Assembly (NCBI RefSeq): GCF_029323795.1
Contig: NZ_CP119758.1
Span: 744,001 to 808,000, forward strand
DNA: 64,000 bases
Source: Zobellia alginiliquefaciens
GTDB taxonomy: Bacteria > Bacteroidota > Bacteroidia > Flavobacteriales > Flavobacteriaceae
Reading direction: 5' to 3'
In this document: in pieces, positions 1-8,852 of the stretch
How positions within the stretch are numbered: the stretch's first letter is position 1
How the letters are laid out: each line of letters begins with the position of its first letter
The notes under the pieces: generated by a model
Database searches by the model: none
The model's input: the letters and a program-made list of their open reading frames with translations, nothing else
Told to the model about the DNA's origin: nothing
Translations under genes and position numbers: made by a program

Positions 1-474
1 CCAATCAGAAGCTTCCAAAGAGAAAAGTGCATTCTTCAACTGACTTTCAACTACTTTAAAATGATTGTCGGATTTTCTATCTTCAAGCTCTTCACCAAAG
101 CAAAACATAACCCGAATGTTCTTTGATAAGGCAGTAGCTACTTTTTTTGCTAAAATCTCATCAGTTTCACCAAAGTAAGCCCTTCTTTCCGAGTGACCAA
201 TTATTGCTGTATCTATACCGATATTCAACAACATATCTGCAGAAATCTCACCTGTATAAGCACCATTTTCAGCAAAGTGCATATTCTGGGCAATAACCTC
301 AACTACCGAAGAATCTAAAGCTTTTACCGCAGATGCCAAGTTTACGTATGTTGGCGCAACCATAACTTCCGCTTGTGTATCTGGCAATTTAGCTGCCAAT
401 TCTGTCAACAAAGCTTCAGTTTCAGCTAAGTTTTTATTCATTTTCCAGTTTCCTGCAACAATTTTACTTCTCAT
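1..474 (-). CDS. tpiA: Triosephosphate isomerase, 3' end outside window (partial)
   Basis: Interconverts dihydroxyacetone phosphate and glyceraldehyde 3-phosphate in glycolysis and gluconeogenesis (cytosolic TIM barrel). Only the first 158 residues are in the window. The reading begins at an ATG at 472-474 with the family's N-terminal VAGNWKMN motif (substrate-binding Asn and Lys), and it contains IIGHSERR with the catalytic His. The catalytic Glu and the phosphate-binding loops lie beyond base 1. It is the last visible gene of a leftward set after the DUF1599 and BT_3928-family genes, 57 bases after the latter, so probably co-transcribed. The gene looks intact as far as it is visible. Confidence 0.96.
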   Translation of the reverse strand, partial: MRSKIVAGNWKMNKNLAETEALLTELAAKLPDTQAEVMVAPTYVNLASAVKALDSSVVEVIAQNMHFAENGAYTGEISADMLLNIGIDTAIIGHSERRAYFGETDEILAKKVATALSKNIRVMFCFGEELEDRKSDNHFKVVESQLKNALFSLEASDW

Positions 475-531
475 TTTCAATGTATTTTGCGTTATGTATG
501 GGGTATGACCTAAAGTTATCGACTTCAAAAA

Positions 532-1629
532 TCAATCGAAAATCAACTCATCTAAATCATTATAATGTACTTTTTGTTTTATAGTTCCTTTTTCCAAAAC
601 CAGGGCTCCAGGATTGGATCGGACAATTGTTTTTAAAGCGGTCTCGTCCGTAAAATAAAATTCAAAATTAAGCTTATATTCTTTCATCAAAGCGTCTTTT
701 AGCTCGTCATTAGAAGCGGACATACCGATTACCTTATAGCCTTTTTTCACCGCTCTATCCGTCACTTTTTTAACCTCGGAATACTTGTCCCTATTTGTCT
801 TATGAAGGTCATACGCTATTATCATTACCAATTTGGGCTCCTGCAATAAAGAATCCGCAAAATTAACGCCCTCCTGCTCTATGGTAAAATCATGAATAGG
901 TGGCTCATAGCCTTTTTGAACTTCGGTAGTTTCTACATCAACAAACTCGCCGTCTACTTGGGGGTAATCTCCTTGGGTAACGATTATTTTATCCTCTCCA
1001 TTAACGTTAAACCGCCAGGCATAATCATAAATTGGCTTGGGTGCATCATCTGGCACCGTCATACCTTCACTAATATTATCTCCAATTTTATACGGCCTAA
1101 AGTCTATAACAGGCAGGTGGTTCAGCACATATACACAGTACCCGACACAAAGCACTAATGATGCAAGTGTTACAATTCTCTTTGCATTAGCTCCAAAAAT
1201 GGGCGTTATATATTTTCTGCCTTTGAAAAGGAGAATAATGAGCGCAAGAAGGATAATATCTTTTGAAAACGATTCCCAAGGTGTAAGTTTAATAGCGTCT
1301 CCAAAACAACCACAATCCGTCACCTTATTGAAGTACGCCGAATAAAATGTTAAAAAAGTGAACCCAATTATCATTAACAACAAGCTCCACACAGTAAACT
1401 TCACTCTAAAACCTACTAAGAGCATCACTCCTAAAAGCACTTCAAAAATCACTACAAAAATAGAAATTGCTAAAGCGTGAGGCTCAAAAAATGGAAGGTC
1501 AAGCACACCAGAACTAAAATATTCTTCTAACTTAAACGAAAAACCTACGGGGTCATTCAGTTTTACAAAACCACTAATGATAAAAAGTATACCTACAAAC
1601 ACTCGGCTAATGCCTACAAGATATTTCAT
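532..1629 (-). CDS. BT_3928-family DoxX/MauE-like membrane protein with thioredoxin-like C-terminus
   Basis: A 365-aa inner-membrane protein. About five hydrophobic segments lie in residues 1-170, with a CGCFGD motif at residues 106-111 typical of the MauE/DoxX-type redox-associated membrane family. The C-terminal part (about 240-365) resembles a periplasmic thioredoxin-like fold but shows no CXXC pair. The family is widespread in Bacteroidota, where it is named after BT_3928, and its exact function is unknown; a role in envelope thiol chemistry is inferred from MauE. Its ATG is separated by one base from the stop codon of the upstream DUF1599 gene, and tpiA follows, so the three genes probably form one operon. 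Confidence 0.88.
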   Translation of the reverse strand: MKYLVGISRVFVGILFIISGFVKLNDPVGFSFKLEEYFSSGVLDLPFFEPHALAISIFVVIFEVLLGVMLLVGFRVKFTVWSLLLMIIGFTFLTFYSAYFNKVTDCGCFGDAIKLTPWESFSKDIILLALIILLFKGRKYITPIFGANAKRIVTLASLVLCVGYCVYVLNHLPVIDFRPYKIGDNISEGMTVPDDAPKPIYDYAWRFNVNGEDKIIVTQGDYPQVDGEFVDVETTEVQKGYEPPIHDFTIEQEGVNFADSLLQEPKLVMIIAYDLHKTNRDKYSEVKKVTDRAVKKGYKVIGMSASNDELKDALMKEYKLNFEFYFTDETALKTIVRSNPGALVLEKGTIKQKVHYNDLDELIFD

Positions 1630-1630
1630 A

Positions 1631-2179
1631 TTATGATTTAGGGGTTACACCAAGATGGATCATCGCAAAAATTGCATAGTTGACCATATCTTGATAATTA
1701 GCATCAATACCTTCGCTTACTAGAGTCTTTCCTTTATTGTCCTCAATTTGTTTAACCCGTAAAAGTTTTTGCAAAATTAGGTCTGTTAAAGAACTGACTC
1801 GCATATCTCGCCAGGCCTCACCATAATCATGGTTTTTATTTTCCATAAGTGTTTTGGTGGTAGTAGCATGTTTATCAAAAAGAGATACGGCCTCTTCTAC
1901 GGAAAGATCTGGCTGATCGGCAATACCCTTCTCCAATTGAACAAGTGCCATTATAGAATAGTTAATAATCCCTATAAACTCGGAACGTTCGCCTTCGTCT
2001 ACTCTGCGCACTTCATTTTCTTGCAAACTTCGGATGCGCTGCGCCTTAATAAAAATCTGATCCGTTAATGAGGGAAGTCTTAAGATCCGCCAAGCACTAC
2101 CGTAGTCTTTCATTTTCTTTTCAAAGAGGTCTCTACAAATTTTGATTACCTCATCATATTCTTCGGATGTCTTATGCAT
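1631..2179 (-). CDS. DUF1599-domain protein (nucleotide-modification-associated type)
   Basis: A 182-aa soluble, helix-rich protein of the DUF1599 family, whose reaction is not known. It carries an internal duplication. A DYGSAWR motif at residues 25-31 and a DYGEAWR motif at 118-124 are each followed by an R(L/V)xSLTD stretch and a Lys/Arg-rich helix, so the protein is two copies of one roughly 90-aa unit. The family is annotated as related to nucleotide-modification-associated domain 1 because of this motif; that link is family knowledge and not visible here. It is the first gene of the leftward operon and is divergent from folP across 106 bases. Confidence 0.85.
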   Translation of the reverse strand: MHKTSEEYDEVIKICRDLFEKKMKDYGSAWRILRLPSLTDQIFIKAQRIRSLQENEVRRVDEGERSEFIGIINYSIMALVQLEKGIADQPDLSVEEAVSLFDKHATTTKTLMENKNHDYGEAWRDMRVSSLTDLILQKLLRVKQIEDNKGKTLVSEGIDANYQDMVNYAIFAMIHLGVTPKS

Positions 2180-2285
2180 GGCTATCCCTTCTAATTTGCG
2201 TAAATTTCACTCAAAATTTTGAATTATTCAAAGTTCGTGTTTTAAACTTGGTTAATCAAGGGATACGGCTTCAACTTTATCACAT

Positions 2286-3113
2286 ATGACCCTAAATTGT
2301 AAAGGCAAGCTCATTGACCTATCTACTCCAAAAGTAATGGGCATTTTAAACCATACCCCCGATTCGTTTTTCGACGGTGGAAAATACCAAAATGAGACTG
2401 CAATTCTAACGCAAGTCGAAAAAATGCTGAATGATGGAGCCACCTTTATTGATGTTGGCGGCTACAGTTCTAGACCCGGTGCCGACCATGTTACAGAAGA
2501 TGAGGAATTAAATCGTATGGCACCTCTTACAACCTTATTAATCAGTCATTTTCCTGAAATTATTCTATCCATAGATACGTTTAGAAGTAAAGTAGCTTCC
2601 ACTTGTCTCGATGCAGGCGCCGCTATTATTAATGATATATCTGCAGGAAAACTTGACGAAAACATGCTTTCTACGGTAGCCAAACATCACGCACCATACA
2701 TTATGATGCACATGAAAGGGTCTCCTCAAAACATGCAGCAACAAACAGACTACAACAACCTTTTGGTAGATATCATACAGTATTTTTCAGAGCGAATTGC
2801 AGCTGCCAAAGCATTGGGGATTAATGATATTATGGTAGACCCAGGCTTTGGTTTTGCTAAAACCACGGATCAGAATTATGAAATTCTACAAAAACTTGAG
2901 CTTTTTAAGAACTTAGACCACCCTATTTTAATTGGTGTAAGCAGAAAATCCATGATTTACAAAGTACTTAAAACCGATGCAGAGAGGGCCTTAAACGGCA
3001 CAACGGCACTTCATATGGCAGCATTAATGAAAGGCGCCAATATTTTAAGGGTTCATGACGTTAAAGAAGCGTATGAATGTGTTAAACTTGCAGAAGAATT
3101 AATGCCTTGTTAA
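2286..3113 (+). CDS. folP: Dihydropteroate synthase
   Basis: Condenses 6-hydroxymethyl-dihydropterin pyrophosphate with p-aminobenzoate in folate synthesis. The 275-aa TIM barrel has the standard motifs in order: MGILNHTPDSFFDGG at residues 18-32, the DVGGYSSRPGA loop at 56-66, SIDTF at 95-99, NDISAG at 116-121, DPGFGFAKT at 185-193 and the GVSRKSMI substrate loop at 217-224. The length is normal for the family. The start is the ATG at 2286. cdaA begins 41 bases downstream on the same strand, a pairing common in Bacteroidota. Confidence 0.97.
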   Translation: MTLNCKGKLIDLSTPKVMGILNHTPDSFFDGGKYQNETAILTQVEKMLNDGATFIDVGGYSSRPGADHVTEDEELNRMAPLTTLLISHFPEIILSIDTFRSKVASTCLDAGAAIINDISAGKLDENMLSTVAKHHAPYIMMHMKGSPQNMQQQTDYNNLLVDIIQYFSERIAAAKALGINDIMVDPGFGFAKTTDQNYEILQKLELFKNLDHPILIGVSRKSMIYKVLKTDAERALNGTTALHMAALMKGANILRVHDVKEAYECVKLAEELMPC

Positions 3114-3154
3114 AAGTGTATGGTTTTCATTAATTTTACAAAAACACCTCCGAA

Positions 3155-3943
3155 TTGGATTTTCTGAATTTTCTTGAATTTAAGATTACCGACATACTAG
3201 ATATTATTCTGGTAGCCATACTGCTGTACTACATTTACAAATTAGTACGCGGCTCTGTAGCTATTAATATTTTTATCGGTATCGTTATTGTTTGGGGTTT
3301 TTGGAAACTTACAGAACTATTGGGCATGGAAATGATCAGTAGCCTGGTGGGTGCCTTTATGCAAGTAGGCCTTATTGCCTTGATTATTGTTTTTCAACAA
3401 GAAATTAGAAAATTTCTTTTAATGATTGGATCTACCAACTTTGCCAATAAAAGAAACTTCATAAAACATTTTAAGTTTTTAAAGCAGGATGGTGTCTCCG
3501 TAAGCATGGATGTGGATGCCATTATTTCCGCTTGCAAAAAAATGAGTTCTACTAAAACAGGTGCCTTAATTGTTTTAGAACGAAATAACTCTTTGGACTA
3601 CATAAAATCTTCTGGGGACAAAATGCATATTGAAGTAAACAAGCCTATTTTAGAAAGCATCTTTTATAAGAACAGCCCGTTGCACGATGGTGCCGCAGTC
3701 ATAGAAAACAACTACGTGGTTGCTACTAGGGTAATTTTACCTGTTTCTAACGAACGCAACATACCTTTGCGCTATGGTCTTCGCCACAGGGCGGCTGTTG
3801 GTATTTCTGAAAAAACAGACGCACTGGCATTGGTAGTCAGCGAAGAAACCGGACATATCTCGTACATTAAAAATGGACGGTTCGTAGATTTTGGCAGTAT
3901 GGATGAATTAAGTTCTATTATCAAAGACGACCTAATAGATTAA
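3155..3943 (+). CDS. cdaA: Diadenylate cyclase, CdaA type
   Basis: Makes the second messenger c-di-AMP from two ATP. The 262-aa protein has three N-terminal membrane segments (about residues 12-82), a short linker and a DisA_N-type catalytic domain with DGA at 178-180 and RHR at 210-212, the two signature nucleotide-binding motifs. The reading frame starts at a TTG at 3155; there is no ATG in frame near the membrane segment, so TTG is the best start. It lies 41 bases after folP. Its stop codon overlaps the stop of the convergent ABC exporter gene by four bases, leaving no room for a terminator between them. The effector proteins it controls are not visible in the window. Confidence 0.95.
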   Translation: MDFLNFLEFKITDILDIILVAILLYYIYKLVRGSVAINIFIGIVIVWGFWKLTELLGMEMISSLVGAFMQVGLIALIIVFQQEIRKFLLMIGSTNFANKRNFIKHFKFLKQDGVSVSMDVDAIISACKKMSSTKTGALIVLERNNSLDYIKSSGDKMHIEVNKPILESIFYKNSPLHDGAAVIENNYVVATRVILPVSNERNIPLRYGLRHRAAVGISEKTDALALVVSEETGHISYIKNGRFVDFGSMDELSSIIKDDLID

Positions 3944-5715
3944 GCAACTTCCTCAGAAAGAAACTGAGCTTCATAAAGACTGCTATAATATCCACCTTTT
4001 TTCAACAGTTGTCTATGTGTTCCCGTTTCAACTATTTTTCCGGCATCCATCACAATAATCTTATCCGCTTTCTTTATGGTAGCCAAACGGTGTGCAATGA
4101 TGATTGAAGTTCTACCTTCAGTAATTTTTTCAGTTGCCCTTTGTATCAACTGCTCAGAATAGGTATCCACAGATGATGTTGCCTCATCTAAAACTAAAAT
4201 ACTTGGGTTACTTACGTAGGCGCGCAAGAACGCAATTAGTTGGCGTTGCCCACTAGACAGCATTGTACCCCTTTCTTTTACATTATAAAGATAACTGCCC
4301 GGCAGACTGGTAATAAACTCATCTACCCCGATCTCTTTGGCAGCCGCTTCAATTTGTTCAAGACTAATGGCATCGTTCTTTAAAGAAATATTATTCTCAA
4401 TTGTATCGGCAAAAAGAAAAACATCTTGTAATACAACAGCAATCTGGGACCGCAACGACGTTAAACTAAAATCCTTAATATCTACATCATCAACCAAAAT
4501 AGAACCTGAATTAATCTCGTAAAACCTATTCAATAAATTAATAATAGTAGACTTTCCGGCACCAGTCGCTCCAACAATGGCAACAGTCTCGCCTGCTTTC
4601 ACCTCAAAAGAAACACCATGAAGCACTTCTTCATCTTCCAAGTACCCGAAACGTACATCTTTAAAAGCAATATCTCCCTTAACATCGTCTTTAACGACTG
4701 TTCCTAAATCTTGAATATTGCTCTGCGTATCCAAAATTTTAAAAACCCTGTTTGCTGCTACCATCCCCATTTGTAGCGTATTGAACTTATCTGCGATTTG
4801 CCGTAAAGGACGAAAAAGCATATCGATCAACAGTATAAAAGCGAACAACGTACCCAGCTCTTCTTTAGAAAGATTGGAAACATTCTGAAGCCCTCCATAC
4901 CACACAATTAGCCCCACCGCAATAGACGAAGAAATTTCTGCAATCGGAAAGAAAATGGAGTTGTACCACACCGTTTTTAACCATGCATTCTGGTGCTTCT
5001 CATTAATAACTCTAAATTTCTCACTTTCAATTTTCTCACGAGTAAACAATTGTACGATTTTCATACCCGTAATCCGCTCCTGTACAAATGAATTAAGATT
5101 GGAAACCTGTGCTCTTACCTCCGCAAAAGCAACTTTCATAGCCTTTTGAAATAGGCGAGTTGCATAAAGTATTAATGGTAGAATGGCAAAAACGATAAGT
5201 GCCAAACGCCAGTTCATTACTAACATTACCACAGCAGCAATCAGCATTTTTAGCAAATCTGCGACGATAACAAAAAAACCTTGGCTGAAAATCTCACCTA
5301 TTCGTTGCATATCCGCAACTGCACGAGTAACCAAAACACCTAATGAAGAGTTATCAAAATACTTCATCCTAAAGCCTAGCATATGCTGAAATAGCTTGAT
5401 GCGAATATCCTTAATAACCGATTCACCCAACCAGTTGGCGTAATAATTGAACAAAAGTTGACAAATAACCTGCCCTAAGAGAACACCGGCCATTGCCAAG
5501 GTTAGCATTAATAACTTCTCCTCATCCCCTAATTTAATGGCGTCATCAATAATCTTCTGGACGATTATTGGAGTCATCACAGCAAAGCCCGATAAAAGGA
5601 TTGCCGCAAAGGCAACCCCATAAAAGGTGGTTCGATACGGACGCGTATGCGCCAAAAGACGCTTAAACAAACGCATATCAAATGCTTTTCCAGACTCTTT
5701 ATCCATGCTTTTCAA
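3940..5715 (-). CDS. ABC exporter, fused membrane and ATPase domains (MsbA-like)
   Basis: A 591-aa half-transporter expected to work as a homodimer in the inner membrane. An ABC-type transmembrane domain (six helices, about residues 25-320) precedes the nucleotide-binding domain with Walker A GATGAGKST at 382-390, the LSSGQ signature at 486-490, Walker B ILVLDE at 506-511 and the switch His at 542. All catalytic residues are present. Substrate is unknown; lipid A core, lipids or drugs are usual for this subfamily. Its start overlaps the 3' end of truA by 17 bases, so the two are co-transcribed. The start could also be Met4. Confidence 0.93.
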   Translation of the reverse strand: MKSMDKESGKAFDMRLFKRLLAHTRPYRTTFYGVAFAAILLSGFAVMTPIIVQKIIDDAIKLGDEEKLLMLTLAMAGVLLGQVICQLLFNYYANWLGESVIKDIRIKLFQHMLGFRMKYFDNSSLGVLVTRAVADMQRIGEIFSQGFFVIVADLLKMLIAAVVMLVMNWRLALIVFAILPLILYATRLFQKAMKVAFAEVRAQVSNLNSFVQERITGMKIVQLFTREKIESEKFRVINEKHQNAWLKTVWYNSIFFPIAEISSSIAVGLIVWYGGLQNVSNLSKEELGTLFAFILLIDMLFRPLRQIADKFNTLQMGMVAANRVFKILDTQSNIQDLGTVVKDDVKGDIAFKDVRFGYLEDEEVLHGVSFEVKAGETVAIVGATGAGKSTIINLLNRFYEINSGSILVDDVDIKDFSLTSLRSQIAVVLQDVFLFADTIENNISLKNDAISLEQIEAAAKEIGVDEFITSLPGSYLYNVKERGTMLSSGQRQLIAFLRAYVSNPSILVLDEATSSVDTYSEQLIQRATEKITEGRTSIIIAHRLATIKKADKIIVMDAGKIVETGTHRQLLKKGGYYSSLYEAQFLSEEVA

Positions 5716-6451
5716 TACTCTTTTTGGGGTATAAAACAGAGGTCAAATATAGCCCTTTTGCCGGTACCGATGGCCCTGCATTACTTCTGTTCTTGCTATT
5801 TATGATTGATTTAACATCGTCCACTTTTATTTTGCCTGTGCCTACATCTAGCAAAGTACCTACCACGGCACGCACCATATTTCTTAGGAACCGGTCTGCA
5901 GTTATGGTAAAGACAAGTTTATCTTCTTTTAACTCCCAAACCGCCTTTTTCACATCGCATAAATACGTCTTTACATCTGTATGCGTTTTTGAAAAACATT
6001 CAAAATCATTATACTGAAGAAGTAAACGTGCAGCTTCGTTCATTGCCTCAACATTCAATGTGTGTTTTATGTAATGTGCAAAATCACCTAAAAACGGGTT
6101 CTTATATTGCAACACCCAATATTCATAAGTACGTTCTTCCGCATCAAACCGTGCATGGGCATCAGAGTTTACCAGAAAAACATCATGCACCGCAATGGCT
6201 TCTGGCAATAGGGAATTCAATCTATATACTAACTGCTCTAAATCTTGAATTTCATCAACGTTAAAATGGGCGAACATTTGCTTGGCATGAACACCTGCAT
6301 CCGTCCTTCCCGCTCCCGTTAATGCTACCGGCATACGCAACAAAGTGGAAAAAGCTTTTTCTAGAACTTCCTGCACAGTAATGGCGTTAGGTTGGTTCTG
6401 CCAACCATGATAGTCTTTACCTAAGTATGAAAATTCAACGAAATATCTCAA
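5699..6451 (-). CDS. truA: tRNA pseudouridine synthase A
   Basis: Converts uridines 38-40 of the tRNA anticodon arm to pseudouridine. The 250-aa protein begins RYFVEFSYLGKDYHGWQ and contains the catalytic GRTDAGVHA motif at residues 48-56, with the nucleophilic Asp at 51. The FLRNMVR motif near the C-terminus is also present. Length is normal. It lies upstream of, and overlaps by 17 bases, the ABC exporter gene, suggesting translational coupling. It is divergent from the phosphodiesterase gene at 6565. Confidence 0.96.
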   Translation of the reverse strand: MRYFVEFSYLGKDYHGWQNQPNAITVQEVLEKAFSTLLRMPVALTGAGRTDAGVHAKQMFAHFNVDEIQDLEQLVYRLNSLLPEAIAVHDVFLVNSDAHARFDAEERTYEYWVLQYKNPFLGDFAHYIKHTLNVEAMNEAARLLLQYNDFECFSKTHTDVKTYLCDVKKAVWELKEDKLVFTITADRFLRNMVRAVVGTLLDVGTGKIKVDDVKSIINSKNRSNAGPSVPAKGLYLTSVLYPKKSIEKHG

Positions 6452-6564
6452 CTGAAACCTTTAATTTTGTGAAGCTCAAAGATACTTCTCTTTAAGTAGA
6501 CAGAACAAGGCCTTAAAAATTATTGATAAGGTTAAATCTCACAACATAATTTCTTCCCAATTAG

Positions 6565-7059
6565 ATGACCAAAATCCTATTACTTTCCGATACCCATTCA
6601 CACATAGACGACACTATTTTAAAGTATGCCCGTCAAGCGGATGAAATATGGCATGCGGGTGATATTGGCTCTTTGGAAATAACCGATACACTTCAAAAAA
6701 TAAAACCTTTAAGAGCTGTGTATGGAAATATTGATGACCATGTGATTCAAAAAGAATTCCCCCTAAACGACCGTTTTTTCTGTGAAGGTGTTGAAGTTTT
6801 TATGACCCACATTGGTGGCTACCCCCCTAAATACAATGTTAGAACCCGAGATATTATCAGAGCGAATCCGCCTAAATTATTTATATCCGGACATTCCCAT
6901 ATCCTTAAAGTTATGATGGATAAAAAATTGGGCGTGCTACATATGAACCCTGGCGCTTGTGGCAAACACGGTTTTCATCAGGTAAGGACCATGCTTCGTT
7001 TTGTTATAGACGGAAAGGAAATAAAAGATTTAGAAGTTGTAGAACTTGGAAAAAGATAA
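6565..7059 (+). CDS. YfcE/MJ0936-type metallophosphoesterase
   Basis: A 164-aa calcineurin-like phosphoesterase expected to use two divalent metals to hydrolyse phosphodiesters. The metal ligands are all visible: D9 and H11 in SDTH, D33 in AGDIG, N55 in YGNID, H82 in THIGG, and H110 and H112 in SGHSH. The size matches the small single-domain YfcE group. The physiological substrate is unknown. The ATG at 6565 follows an AT-rich leader of about 110 bases, divergent from truA. It converges with the outer-membrane protein gene at 7104. Confidence 0.92.
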   Translation: MTKILLLSDTHSHIDDTILKYARQADEIWHAGDIGSLEITDTLQKIKPLRAVYGNIDDHVIQKEFPLNDRFFCEGVEVFMTHIGGYPPKYNVRTRDIIRANPPKLFISGHSHILKVMMDKKLGVLHMNPGACGKHGFHQVRTMLRFVIDGKEIKDLEVVELGKR

Positions 7060-7103
7060 AAATATAGGGCAGCAATTCTATTGGCCGCCCTCATTTTTCT
7101 CTA

Positions 7104-7964
7104 TCAATATTCTAACGAAACTCCCAAAGAGAAGGTACCTCCGTCGTATATATTTTTGCGCTCCACTAAAAAACCTGAATAATCAGAATAATTGGCTACC
7201 AAATTTAAATGGTCCGTTAGCTTATACATAGATGTAATTCCAAAATTGGTAAAAGTCGTGCCTTCGCCATACAGGAAAGAACCACTTTGATTGTTGGTTT
7301 CTGAAGATAATTTTTCCTGAATTTTCAATTTACCTATTAAATATAGCTTATCAAAGAACAAGTGCCCCACCTCTGCACCTACCTGAAGTTGGTTGCTAAA
7401 AGATTCCGTTCTAAAATTCACACTGGTAAATGCAGAGGCATATGTCTTTCCGTTTGCAAAACCATGGGAAGCCGTTAAGGTGGTCCACACATTAAACTCA
7501 CCATCTGACAACGGGAGATTAATTTCATTGAATTGACCAAAGTCATCCGGGGTAGTAGACTGAGCAAAATTTTCTCCATTATTACTTGGAATATCCAGAG
7601 CCACTTGCAAGGACAGTGGAAAGTTCTTTAGCAGCTTATATTTTACGGCCAATTGAATATTTCCTACTCCAGCAACCGTTTCGGTAGTACTAAAACTATT
7701 CAACCGCACAATAGGAACGTCCACTAAAGCCGTAAATCGGTCTGTGATACCATATTCTCCGTATAACAACAATCCGCCACTATTAAAGGTACTACCTTGG
7801 TCTGCCAATCTACCTTCCGTAGTGTAGTAATCATTAGAGGAAAAATATGATGCCGTGGCTTGCACATAAAATCCTTTTGCTTCTCGTGTCCATCCACTTT
7901 GTGCTTGTGAAAAATATGCACAAAAACCGCATATTACGAGTATGATATATTTATTTGTTTTCAT
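7104..7964 (-). CDS. Outer-membrane beta-barrel protein, MetA/phenol-degradation-like transporter family
   Basis: A 286-aa exported protein. Residues 1-21 are a signal peptide ending in FSQAQ, and the rest is alternating amphipathic beta strands ending in SLGVSLEY, as expected for an outer-membrane barrel. The pattern resembles the uncharacterised transporter family that includes MetA of the phenol-degradation pathway (pfam13557-like). This is recognised from overall pattern only. It lies downstream of the DM13 lipoprotein gene on the same strand, with a strong terminator-like hairpin (8028-8078) between them, so the two may be expressed separately. No ligand can be assigned. Confidence 0.6.
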   Translation of the reverse strand: MKTNKYIILVICGFCAYFSQAQSGWTREAKGFYVQATASYFSSNDYYTTEGRLADQGSTFNSGGLLLYGEYGITDRFTALVDVPIVRLNSFSTTETVAGVGNIQLAVKYKLLKNFPLSLQVALDIPSNNGENFAQSTTPDDFGQFNEINLPLSDGEFNVWTTLTASHGFANGKTYASAFTSVNFRTESFSNQLQVGAEVGHLFFDKLYLIGKLKIQEKLSSETNNQSGSFLYGEGTTFTNFGITSMYKLTDHLNLVANYSDYSGFLVERKNIYDGGTFSLGVSLEY

Positions 7965-8027
7965 AATTCTGTTACTTTATTGATAGGTGTCATCCAGTAG
8001 CAAACCGAAGGCCTAAAAAGAAAAAAA

Positions 8028-8078
8028 GCCTTTGGGAGACATAGAAAAACAGAATTATGCGTCTCTATTCCCAAAGGC
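8028..8078 (-). terminator. Intrinsic terminator after the DM13 lipoprotein gene
   Basis: Ten-base arms GCCTTTGGGA (8028-8037) and TCCCAAAGGC (8069-8078), with a further GAGAC/GTCTC pairing inside. Read on the minus strand, the stem is followed by TTTTTTTCTTTTT, which makes this a good Rho-independent terminator for the gene ending at 8092. Confidence 0.75.
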
Positions 8079-8091
8079 CATAAAATTTTAT

Positions 8092-8589
8092 TTACTGTAA
8101 CTCTGCATTTCCGAAAGGAATATTGGCAGTAGCACACCATAAGATGATATGCGAGTATTTGGCTTCTGGCGTTGCATCTAGTTTAATGTACATCTCACCA
8201 TTGCCCTGCACATTACCAATCAGCATTAAATCAGGGTTTCCATTTGCCGGATCAGCAGTAAAAGTTTCTGAAGTAGACAAAAATATACCAACTGTACCCG
8301 TACCTAGTTCCGTCATAAAATCATCTGCAAAATGAACAAAATCCGTATCGTTCGTATCTTTTCCTAATTCCACAAGCCCTTCTGTAGGCGTACCACTTTC
8401 AGCAGTTAAATTTCCGCTACTAGCTACGGTAAAATCACCAACCGGCATGGATGAATCTACTTCAACGGTTTCAGTTTCAGTAACCGTTTCGGTAACGGTT
8501 ACAGTTTCCACATCGTCATCTGAACAACTTACTACTAACGCTGTCATGGCAAAAGCTACTAGTGCAAAAGAAAATTTTCTGTTTTTCAT
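8092..8589 (-). CDS. DM13-domain lipoprotein
   Basis: A 165-aa lipoprotein. The signal peptide has a lipobox ending at Cys22 (VVSC), followed by an acidic SDDD stretch. A low-complexity linker made of repeated (V/T)TET units occupies about residues 28-43. The C-terminal 110 residues match the DM13 pattern: a glycine-rich start, FVHFADDF, a LMLIGNVQGNG strand pair, and the characteristic ILWC...FGNAEL ending with its conserved Trp-Cys. DM13 domains are proposed to be extracellular redox or haem-type domains; the function here is unknown. It sits upstream of the outer-membrane protein gene on the same strand. Confidence 0.72.
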   Translation of the reverse strand: MKNRKFSFALVAFAMTALVVSCSDDDVETVTVTETVTETETVEVDSSMPVGDFTVASSGNLTAESGTPTEGLVELGKDTNDTDFVHFADDFMTELGTGTVGIFLSTSETFTADPANGNPDLMLIGNVQGNGEMYIKLDATPEAKYSHIILWCATANIPFGNAELQ

Positions 8590-8801
8590 AATCGTAAAAT
8601 TTAATTGTTTATCATTATGAAACAGATGTAATACTGACTATCAATACCCCCTCTGTTTCTTGAGACAAACATAGAGCGGCGGTATCACGAAGAATTCAAG
8701 AAAGTATGAAAAGTCTATCACAACAATTAAGCATCTTGGGATACTTTTGTGATATTCCCAAAGAAAGTGGCAGATTTTCCTAGAAAAAAAGCATAAAAAA
8801 A

Positions 8802-8823
8802 ACCCGGTAACTACTCCGGGTTT
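8802..8823 (-). terminator. Intrinsic terminator after the DUF4293 gene
   Basis: AACCCGG (8802-8808) pairs with CCGGGTT (8817-8823). On the minus strand the stem runs into a T-rich tract (complement of the A-run at 8796-8803). It lies 30 bases past the DUF4293 stop codon. Confidence 0.8.
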
Positions 8824-8852
8824 TACGCACTAATACTACTAAGATGTTAGGC

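Noticed and set aside
892-1345. Two plus-strand frames opposite the BT_3928-family gene
   Set aside because: They are antisense to a gene with clear family motifs and show no recognisable protein features.
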